Virus record (IMG/VR): IMGVR_UViG_3300032308_001420
Coordinates: 1-64,000 of that record
Strand: one strand, 5' to 3'
DNA length: 64,000 nt
DNA from: a virus
The position numbers were made by a program, and so were the translations under genes. Of this stretch, positions 57,944-64,000 are shown in pieces (within the stretch, counting starts at the first letter, position 1; each line of letters begins with the position of its first letter). The notes beneath the pieces are model-generated. The model was not told the origin of the DNA, searched no databases, and worked only from the letters and a program-made list of their open reading frames with translations.

Positions 57944-59662
57944 TTATACTGCAGTTTTTAGATATCTAACAATTACAATTCCTGATCCGCCAGCACCACC
58001 AAAATAAGTGCCTGGAAAATCTCTACGTGCACCGCCTGCACCTCCTCCAGTGTTAGCAGTACCATCAAGTCCGTTGTTATCGGTACGAGATGCTCCACCT
58101 CCATGTGATGCTGAGCCAGGAGTTGCACCTCCGCCTCCACCACCACCTGCGTATCCTCCACCTACACCAGTACCAGTAGCAGAAGCCCAAGAACTAAATG
58201 CTGTACTTCCAGCACCACCTGCACCACCATTGCCAGCGCTAGCGTTACCACCAACTGCTCCAGCACCACCACCGCCAGCGCCTACGAAAGAAGTTTCCGT
58301 ACCACTTGATGGTGCAGTTCCTCCACTATTGCCCTGACCTGCGGTTCCAGCACCAGGAGAAACTACTTGTATTGTGTAAGATGGGTTTCTTCCTCTAGCG
58401 CCACCACCTCCTGAACCTCCAGTTGCAGAAGCAGTACCATCACCATTAGCGCCATAACTACCACCTATTGCTGTAGTAAGACCAGTAAAACTTGTATTTC
58501 CAGCCAAGTCATAACTATTGCTAGGGCCTCCTGCACCTATAGAAATAGTTTTATTACCTGGAGTTAAAGTAGCATTTTCTGTGTAAACAAGACCACCAGC
58601 ACCACCACCAGCAGAAGCATAATAAGAGCCTGAACTATTTGAAAATCCACCATTTCTAGCGCCTCCGCCACCAGCAACCATAATAACATCTGCTGTTAAA
58701 TTGCTATCAGAAATTCCCAAAGTTCCATTTGCAGTAAATGTTCTATAAAAGTATGTTGCATCTGATGAAAGTGTTCCACCTGTGACAACAGGCTTAACAA
58801 GAGGAGTTACACTATTAGAAGCACTTGATGCAATGGATACTCCATTAGCATTTGTCGCAGTTATTGTAAATGTATAAGAAGTTCCACTTGTAAGTCCAGT
58901 TACTGTAATTGGAGACGAGCTTGAAGTTCCAGTAATACCACCAGGTGAAGAAGTTGCTGTGTAGCTAGTTATTGAAGATCCACCAGTTGCATTTGCTGTA
59001 AATGTAATTGTTGCAGATGTGGGTCCTGCTACAGATGCTGTACCAATTGTTGGTGCTTGAGGAACTGTTGTAGCAGTTATAGAAGATGTTGGTGCTGTTG
59101 CTGTAGCATTTCCATAGCCATTTGTTGCAATTATTGTAAAAGTGTATGCTGTTGCAGACTGCAAACCAGTAACTGTTACTGGTGAAGAAGAGCCTGATCC
59201 AGTAAAACCGCCTGGAGAAGACGTTGCTGTATATGTTGAAGCTAATCCACCACCAGATGCTGGTGTAAATGTTACTGTTGCAGATCCATTATTAAATGCT
59301 CTGGATGTGCCTACATTTGTTGCTGTTCCAATAGTTGGAGTAAGAGGAATTACGCCAAGTTGCGACCAGCCTGCTGCAGTATAAACTTCAATATAACCAG
59401 TTTGTGTATTTGAGTAAATATCACCTAATGCAGGAGATCCTGGTCTACTTGCTGTATCTCCTTTTGTAAATCCATTTGGCAATGTAACCCAAGATGTTGT
59501 TGTTCCGTTGGTTTGTAAAACTTTATTAGTGTTATCTGTTTGAGTTGGTAGTAATGCATTTAGAGCATTAGATGCAGATGTTTGTCCTGTTCCGCCCTCT
59601 GTTATAGGAAGGGGTGTACCAAGATCTAGTCCTGATTTTACTTTAAAATCTTTATCTGCCAT
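57944..59662 (-). CDS. Fibronectin-III/glycine-rich receptor-binding protein, copy 2
   Basis: The 572-residue protein begins MADKDFKVKSGLDLGTPLPI, a start related to copy 1. The shared module KGDTASRPGSPALGDIYSNT, QTGYIEVYTAAGWSQLGVIP lies at residues 66-105. Two fibronectin-III domains follow (ASTYTATSSPGGFTGSGSSS; TSGTSYTFTITATNANGVSI). The tip begins at YFYRTFTANGTLGISDSNLT and runs through a glycine-rich tract to GGSGIVIVRYLKTAV. It has AAAGGAT as ribosome site. Likely a receptor-binding adhesin whose tip could be exchanged with its relatives. Confidence 0.82.
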   Translation of the reverse strand: MADKDFKVKSGLDLGTPLPITEGGTGQTSASNALNALLPTQTDNTNKVLQTNGTTTSWVTLPNGFTKGDTASRPGSPALGDIYSNTQTGYIEVYTAAGWSQLGVIPLTPTIGTATNVGTSRAFNNGSATVTFTPASGGGLASTYTATSSPGGFTGSGSSSPVTVTGLQSATAYTFTIIATNGYGNATATAPTSSITATTVPQAPTIGTASVAGPTSATITFTANATGGSSITSYTATSSPGGITGTSSSSPITVTGLTSGTSYTFTITATNANGVSIASSASNSVTPLVKPVVTGGTLSSDATYFYRTFTANGTLGISDSNLTADVIMVAGGGGARNGGFSNSSGSYYASAGGGAGGLVYTENATLTPGNKTISIGAGGPSNSYDLAGNTSFTGLTTAIGGSYGANGDGTASATGGSGGGGARGRNPSYTIQVVSPGAGTAGQGNSGGTAPSSGTETSFVGAGGGGAGAVGGNASAGNGGAGGAGSTAFSSWASATGTGVGGGYAGGGGGGGATPGSASHGGGASRTDNNGLDGTANTGGGAGGARRDFPGTYFGGAGGSGIVIVRYLKTAV

Positions 59663-59711
59663 TGGTACACCTATCCTTTAATTATTTTATTATTATAAAA
59701 TTAATATAATA

Positions 59712-60050
59712 TTATCCTATAATTTTCCAATTTAAATTTTCTTCGTCCCAGGTATAAATATTTTCATCTTTTGGATAAGGAATTGGTGGATTCCACCTTA
59801 TTTCTTCTTCATCAAATACCCAAGAACTAAAAGGCTTTTGTGGAATAAATATATCTTTATTTTCATCATATGTATCTCCAATTCCAGCAAATTTATTTCT
59901 AAAATTAGAATTATATGATGTTTGAATCCATCTGCCTCCTAGATTATCAACAAGCCACTTATAGCCTTCGTCGCCATTTGGATCATCATTATTTCCAACT
60001 GTTACACGAATGACAGTATTATTTTCATCAATTTCTGCCCAATGACTCAT
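59712..60050 (-). CDS. HWAE-type small tail-associated protein, copy A
   Basis: The 112-residue protein starts MSHWAEIDENNTVIRVTVGN and contains YKWLVDNLGGRWIQTSYNSN, FRNKFAGIGDTYDENKDIFI and several W-x-x-P repeats at the end. Proteins with this M-x-H-x-A-x-x-D-E-N-N-x-V start and F-R-x-x-[FY]-A-G-I-G-x-x-Y-D motif are common beside tail fibre genes of cyanophages and other aquatic phages; they may be fibre chaperones or virion decorations. It is a relative of the gene at 62063-62422. AAGGAG precedes the ATG. Confidence 0.75.
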   Translation of the reverse strand: MSHWAEIDENNTVIRVTVGNNDDPNGDEGYKWLVDNLGGRWIQTSYNSNFRNKFAGIGDTYDENKDIFIPQKPFSSWVFDEEEIRWNPPIPYPKDENIYTWDEENLNWKIIG

Positions 60051-60084
60051 TTTTTTCTCCTTGTCTTTTTATTAAAATATGTTA

Positions 60085-62058
60085 TCAAGTTAGATAACGA
60101 ATAACAACAATTCCTGATCCGCCTGCTCCACCATTATTTGCAGCTTTATTTGCAATATCTGTACGTGTGTCTATGCCACCACCACCACCGCCGCCTCCTC
60201 TGTTAACAGTCCCTGCGCCTCCATGATTACCACCGCTTGTTGAAGCGCCTCCTCCATTTCCACCTGTTGTTGGTCCTGCTGTTCCTGAAGTACTTGTGCC
60301 GTTATCGCCACCAGCTCCACCGCTTCCTCCACCTGCATAAATAATATTAGATCCAGTTTGATAATTATTGTTTTCTCCAACTCCGCCTGCTCCGCCAGTA
60401 ACAAGGACGGCAACTCCTCCAACTGCACCTTTTCCTCCACCTCCTTGAGAACCCATGTTACCAGTCTGAGTTCCTGAACGACTTCCACCATTGTTACCTT
60501 GTGATGGACTAGTAGATGGTGTATTTCCTGCCCCACCATCTCCTCCTCCTCCAGGAGATGAACCTCCACCAGAACCACCCGCAGCGCCACCTGTACCTAA
60601 AGCCTGACTTCCGCCAAATCCACCACCTGTTGATGTGTAGCCAAATGCGGTAGAATCATTGCCATTTTGACGACTAGGTGCAGCGTCTGTATGTGCTGGA
60701 GCGCCAGAACCTACAACAATTGGATAGGTTCCAGTTGGGTTAGTAAATGAAAGAACACGCATTCCTCCAGCACCTCCTCCTCCACCAGACAATCTATTTC
60801 CGTTTCCAACACCATAACCAATATTGCCTGAACCGCTACCAGCACCACCTCCTGCAACAAGAAGGACCTCTAGAGTTCCACTGTTACCACTTTGTACAAA
60901 ACTACCGTTGCCTGTAAATGTGTGAACAGTATATGCTCCAACTGTTGTTTTTGTTCCGCCTGTTGCTGATATTGGAGTATCTGTTGTAATTGAGTTAGAA
61001 GCAGAAGATGCTAATGAATTTCCATTTGCATTTGTTGCACTAACAGTAAATGTGTAAGATGTTGTTGGAGATAAGCCAGTTATAGTAAATGTACCAGAAC
61101 CAGATTGATTTAGTGTTGATGTTACTGATCCAGGAGATGATGTTGCTGTATAAGATGTAATTGTAGATCCACCATTACTTGCAGGAGCACTAAATGTCAA
61201 AGTTGCAGTTGTTGTTCCTGTTTTTGTTGCAGTTCCAATAGTTGGTGCTTGAGGAACTGTTGAAGGTGTTAATGAAGAAGATGCAGAACTTGCTGTTGAG
61301 TTACCATTAGCGTTAGTTGCAACTGCAGTAAAAGTATAAGATGTTCCAGATGTTAGGCCAGCAACTGTTACAGGGCTTGTGCCTGAGCCAGTCAGAGATC
61401 CTGGGCTAGATGTTACTGTAAACCCTGAAACTGCCTTACCACCTGTTGCATTAGCTGTTACTGGAACAGAGGCAGAAACTGTAGATCCAAATGCTGCTCC
61501 AGTTATATTTGTTGGCGTTCCAATGCTTGGTGTTTGTGGAACTGTTGTAATGGTTGCAGAGTTAGATGCTGAAGACGCTAAAGCGTTTCCATATCCATTA
61601 GTTGCGGTTACTGTAAAAGTCAAAGATGTATTGGAAGGAATTCCAGTAACAACTACTGGTGAAGAAGATCCAGAACCTGAATAGCCACCAGTTGTTGATG
61701 TTGCTGTAAAACTTGATGCCAATCCTCCGCCAGTTGCTGCTGTAAATGTAACGCTTGCAGCCCCATTATTGTATGCTCTATCTGTTCCAACATCTGTTGC
61801 TGTTCCAATAGTTGGAGATAAAGGAATTACGCCTAATTGTGACCAACCTGATGCTGTATAAACCTCAATATATCCTGTTTGTGTATTTGAATAAACGTCT
61901 CCTACGGAAGGAGATCCTGGTCTAGATGCTGTATTACCTCTTAATACGTGTCCATTTTCTGCTGTTGCATGTGCAGAAATAGCAGCAGCTGTTTCAACAT
62001 CTGTAGCCAGATCACTGGCTGTTGTTAAAAGTGCTGCTAAATCTCTGCTTCTTGTCAT
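60085..62058 (-). CDS. Fibronectin-III/glycine-rich receptor-binding protein, copy 3
   Basis: The 657-residue protein has a different first segment, a helix (TRSRDLAALLTTASDLATDV). It then has the shared module RGNTASRPGSPSVGDVYSNT, QTGYIEVYTASGWSQLGVIP at about residues 40-79. Three to four fibronectin-III domains follow; one is close to a domain of copy 1 (GTPTNITGAAFGSTVSASVP in both). The tip begins TVGAYTVHTFTGNGSFVQSG and ends GGSGIVVIRYLT. The mix of own and shared parts suggests recombination between fibre genes. The start overlaps nothing; the HWAE copy B gene ends four bases upstream. Confidence 0.82.
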   Translation of the reverse strand: MTRSRDLAALLTTASDLATDVETAAAISAHATAENGHVLRGNTASRPGSPSVGDVYSNTQTGYIEVYTASGWSQLGVIPLSPTIGTATDVGTDRAYNNGAASVTFTAATGGGLASSFTATSTTGGYSGSGSSSPVVVTGIPSNTSLTFTVTATNGYGNALASSASNSATITTVPQTPSIGTPTNITGAAFGSTVSASVPVTANATGGKAVSGFTVTSSPGSLTGSGTSPVTVAGLTSGTSYTFTAVATNANGNSTASSASSSLTPSTVPQAPTIGTATKTGTTTATLTFSAPASNGGSTITSYTATSSPGSVTSTLNQSGSGTFTITGLSPTTSYTFTVSATNANGNSLASSASNSITTDTPISATGGTKTTVGAYTVHTFTGNGSFVQSGNSGTLEVLLVAGGGAGSGSGNIGYGVGNGNRLSGGGGGAGGMRVLSFTNPTGTYPIVVGSGAPAHTDAAPSRQNGNDSTAFGYTSTGGGFGGSQALGTGGAAGGSGGGSSPGGGGDGGAGNTPSTSPSQGNNGGSRSGTQTGNMGSQGGGGKGAVGGVAVLVTGGAGGVGENNNYQTGSNIIYAGGGSGGAGGDNGTSTSGTAGPTTGGNGGGASTSGGNHGGAGTVNRGGGGGGGGIDTRTDIANKAANNGGAGGSGIVVIRYLT

Positions 62059-62062
62059 TTAA

Positions 62063-62422
62063 TTATTCAACCATGTCCCAGTTGCATGTATCTTCATTGA
62101 GAGTCCAAGTAACTTCCTTTGTCCCGCCCTCAGCTTCTGGGTCTGCGATTGTGGTCGGCGGCATAGGTGGAATAAATGCATCTCTTACTGAATCCCATGT
62201 GTATCCAATACCTGCATAATTCTTTCTAAATCCTGGTTCATCTGTAATTTCATTTGTCTCAGGATTTTTACGCTTTCCTGCAATTGCATTATATGAAGTC
62301 TTTACCCAAGTTCCGCCAAGATTATCAATTAGCCATTGATATCCTTCATCTGGATCATTATTGTCTCCAACAAGTACTCTTGTTACAATGTTGTTCTCAT
62401 CTAATTCGGCCCAATGTGCCAT
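62063..62422 (-). CDS. HWAE-type small tail-associated protein, copy B
   Basis: The 119-residue protein, MAHWAELDENNIVTRVLVGD, has YQWLIDNLGGTWVKTSYNAI, FRKNYAGIGYTWDSVRDAFI and a tryptophan-rich end (VTWTLNEDTCNWDMVE). It matches copy A over its whole length, with an extra loop containing NPETNEITDEPG. Each copy lies directly upstream of a fibronectin-III/glycine-rich adhesin gene in the same operon direction, which suggests it helps fold or attach the fibre. AAAGGAGAAATATT precedes the start. Confidence 0.77.
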   Translation of the reverse strand: MAHWAELDENNIVTRVLVGDNNDPDEGYQWLIDNLGGTWVKTSYNAIAGKRKNPETNEITDEPGFRKNYAGIGYTWDSVRDAFIPPMPPTTIADPEAEGGTKEVTWTLNEDTCNWDMVE

Positions 62423-62450
62423 AATATTTCTCCTTTGTTTTCTTTATCTT

Positions 62451-62476
62451 ATTTTAGCATTCTTTAATGCTAAAAT
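62451..62476. repeat. 11-bp inverted repeat at the end of the 60-residue gene
   Basis: ATTTTAGCATT and AATGCTAAAAT form a perfect 11-bp inverted repeat with a CTTT loop. It overlaps the last codons and stop of the upstream small gene. The stem is A-T rich and the minus strand after it has no continuous T-run, so it is a weak terminator or mRNA-end stabiliser. Confidence 0.5.
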
Positions 62477-62636
62477 CTATTGGATGTATAAATTTTTTTC
62501 CATCCCATTTTCCACCAACTGTTGCTAATCCATATTCAACTTTCATTTCTATTCCAGTTAAATCTTTATGATTAATCAATTCATTTTCCCAACACCAGCC
62601 AACTACAATGTTGTCTTTATCTATTAAAGCATACAT
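62454..62636 (-). CDS. Small conserved-type tail-region protein
   Basis: I place the start at the ATG at 62636 in the TAATG overlap with the upstream stop (60 residues, MYALIDKDNIVVGWCWENEL). The peptide has the strand-rich A-L-I-D-K-D-N-x-V-V-G start also found in small proteins near fibre genes of aquatic phages, and later GGKWDGKKFIHPID. It may be a short cousin of the HWAE-type proteins (D-x-D-N-x-V then a G-G-x-W). No function is known. Confidence 0.68.
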   Translation of the reverse strand: MYALIDKDNIVVGWCWENELINHKDLTGIEMKVEYGLATVGGKWDGKKFIHPIDFSIKEC

Positions 62637-63502
62637 TAGTAATATAACCAAACTCCTCCAGAACCACCAGATCCTCCAGTTCCACCATTTCCAACTTGTC
62701 TTCCTCCAGCTCCGCCTCCACCGCCGCCGCCTCCAGTATTTGCAGAAGCAGAAACTCCATTACCTCCAGAAGCTCCAGATGAATTAACTGGACCTGCTCC
62801 ACCATTTCCAGCAGAACCCCAGGGACTAGCTCCACCAGCCCCACCAGAAGATCCTGGGCTAGATGCTCCGCCTCCTCCGCCACCTCCGCCAGATGGACCT
62901 CCAGCTCCTCCAAACCCTCCACGGGAAGTTCCATAATTTCCAGTTATTCCAGTTACGCCTCCAGAACCATATGCTCCACCAGCTCCACCATTATATCCTC
63001 CAGATGTAACATCTGCAGTCTGTCCAGATCCACCTCCGCCTCCAGAACCACCCTGGCCTCCATCTAGGCCTCCTGTAGAATAAGAAGTAGCGCCTCTACT
63101 AAAATTTTTAGCACCATAACCACCACTTGCACCTGCAAAACCACATGCTGATGAATTTCCATTATTGCCTGGATTGGTTGGAGTTTGCTGTGACCCTGAA
63201 GCTCCGCTGCTACCAGAACCACCAGCTCCAATAATTACAGATAAAGATGTTGATCCATGTGTTGGCACAAGACCAAAACTATAATATCCTCCTCCGCCTC
63301 CGCCACCGCCTGCACCAGTTACTCCACCATTGTCAAAACCTGTTGATCCTCCAGAACCACCACCACCGCCACCTAAACAAGCTATATATAGCATATTTGT
63401 TCCAGATGGAATTGTAGCTGTTCCGTTTGATGTAAAAGTTTGTCTTAAACTTGGTTGAATAGTGCTAAAAGATGCACCCAAACTTGATAAATTAATAGGC
63501 AT
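62636..63502 (-). CDS. Glycine-rich tail adhesin tip
   Basis: The start is set to the ATG at 63502, in a TAATG overlap (288 residues, MPINLSSLGASFSTIQPSLR). After a short beta segment (QTFTSNGTATIPSGTNMLYI) almost the whole chain is glycine-rich with GGGGGG loops, ending GGSGGSGGVWLYY. It lacks fibronectin domains, so it is a free tip of the kind seen at the ends of the long adhesins. It follows the collagen-like gene and may sit at the end of that fibre (inference from gene order). Confidence 0.8.
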   Translation of the reverse strand: MPINLSSLGASFSTIQPSLRQTFTSNGTATIPSGTNMLYIACLGGGGGGSGGSTGFDNGGVTGAGGGGGGGGYYSFGLVPTHGSTSLSVIIGAGGSGSSGASGSQQTPTNPGNNGNSSACGFAGASGGYGAKNFSRGATSYSTGGLDGGQGGSGGGGGSGQTADVTSGGYNGGAGGAYGSGGVTGITGNYGTSRGGFGGAGGPSGGGGGGGGASSPGSSGGAGGASPWGSAGNGGAGPVNSSGASGGNGVSASANTGGGGGGGGAGGRQVGNGGTGGSGGSGGVWLYY

Positions 63503-64000
63503 TATCCCATCCTCCATCCATATGTTGATCCTGTGTATAAAAATAAAGCGGCTCCGCCTGAGATATCTATTGTAGCATTATCTGATTGTCCATTAATCTT
63601 TAAAGAATTTCTTAATACTGTAATATTGTTTGTTCCCGCCGCATTTGATGCATCTACAATTTGAATTTCATCTCCAACTGTAGGAGAAGCAGGTAAGGTT
63701 AAAGATCTTGCTGCTGTTGTATCTACAAAATATCTTGTTCCCGCCACTAATGTAATATTTGAATTTATTGAAGAATTTGTAACAGATGCTGGGCCTGTTG
63801 CTCCAGTTGTGCCTTGTGCGCCAGTTGTTCCTTGTGTACCAGATGTTCCTTGTGCGCCCGTTGTACCTTGTGCTCCTGTAGTTCCCTGTGGGCCCGTAGA
63901 GCCCTGTGTGCCCGTTGTACCCTGTGTTCCAGTAGTTCCTTGTGCACCGACGGGGGTAGAGATAGCAAGGTCTTGCCATGCAGTTCCATCATATACTTTA
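63502..64000 (-). CDS. Collagen-like tail fibre, C-terminal part (start outside the window)
   Basis: The frame is open to the right edge, so only the last 165 codons are visible. They encode KVYDGTAWQDLAISTPVGAQ, a collagen tract of about 16 G-x-x triplets ([12 protein letters not shown]), a short hinge (GPASVTNSSINSNITLVAGT), and a beta head RYFVDTTAARSLTLPASPTV to GSTYGWRMG. The head pattern (T-R-Y-F-V-D...L-T-L-P-A-S-P-T-V-G-D) is common at the ends of phage fibres. It resembles the fibre at 52250-53374 in its triplets and the pre-collagen W-x-x-L segment. Confidence 0.85.
   Translation of the reverse strand, partial: KVYDGTAWQDLAISTPVGAQGTTGTQGTTGTQGSTGPQGTTGAQGTTGAQGTSGTQGTTGAQGTTGATGPASVTNSSINSNITLVAGTRYFVDTTAARSLTLPASPTVGDEIQIVDASNAAGTNNITVLRNSLKINGQSDNATIDISGGAALFLYTGSTYGWRMG

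Noticed and set aside
51008-63502. Diversity-generating retroelement driving adhesin variation
   Set aside because: No reverse transcriptase gene and no template/variable repeat pair were seen in the window; similarity between adhesins is explained by paralogy.
63668-63992. Two minus-strand frames upstream of 63747 in the collagen tract
   Set aside because: They are out-of-frame readings of the collagen repeat; the real frame is open through GAQ/GTT triplets to the window edge and joins the 63502-63747 head.

Overview
The window is a continuous piece of a large tailed bacteriophage genome (class Caudoviricetes). Every confidently assigned protein and RNA gene lies on the minus strand, genes are tightly packed or overlapping (ATGA and TAATG junctions are common), the DNA is AT-rich, and there is a complete set of head, tail and packaging genes. 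One tail tube gene, a G/GT tail-chaperone pair and a huge tape measure gene, with no sheath gene, point to a long non-contractile (siphovirus-like) tail. Several genes start six bases after a -10 box, which suggests leaderless mRNAs. That is common in Actinobacteria, and small head and packaging-region proteins resemble those of actinophages. Other proteins (Hsp20, the small HWAE-type tail proteins, the 55.0-55.8 kb protein) resemble those of cyanophages and other aquatic phages. A freshwater, possibly actinobacterial, host is my inference and is not proved by the sequence.

Layout, in the direction of transcription (from high to low coordinates): 64.0-49.1 kb holds tail-fibre and receptor-binding genes: collagen-like, fibronectin-III/glycine-rich and LamG-like proteins, small HWAE-type proteins, a GH130-like beta-propeller and a TPR protein. 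49.1-40.6 kb is the head and connector block: portal, prohead protease with a scaffold-like tail, major capsid, connectors, tail tube. 40.5-28.4 kb holds the tail chaperones with a -1 frameshift and a 3819-residue tape measure protein. 28.4-19.1 kb holds the distal tail, hub and tip proteins, ending at a terminator. 19.0-6.2 kb is DNA replication and recombination: phosphoesterase, DnaB-type helicase, DnaG-type primase, ssDNA-binding protein, DnaE-type polymerase, MazG-like enzyme, RecA, and nucleases of RuvC, Cas4-like and Holliday-resolvase-like types. 6.1-4.3 kb is a GT32 glycosyltransferase, a sugar nucleotidyltransferase and a DUF1599/Nmad1-like protein. 4.3-1.1 kb is a sugar-isomerase-like cupin, small and large terminase and small proteins. 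The left end has tRNA-Arg, tRNA-Gly, Hsp20, a structured RNA and the start of an SNase-like nuclease.

The most unusual object is the tape measure gene. Besides the normal tape measure core, a CHAP hydrolase and a LysM domain, it appears to carry two or three ADP-ribosyltransferase-like domains, a kinase-like domain and an unclassified domain. They are separated by short Gly-Gly-rich boundary segments that look like cassette joints. Such a protein would deliver several enzymes with the DNA.

No gene-free stretch reaches 300 bases. The longest gaps, about 100 bases each, hold hairpins, terminators or promoters and are listed below.
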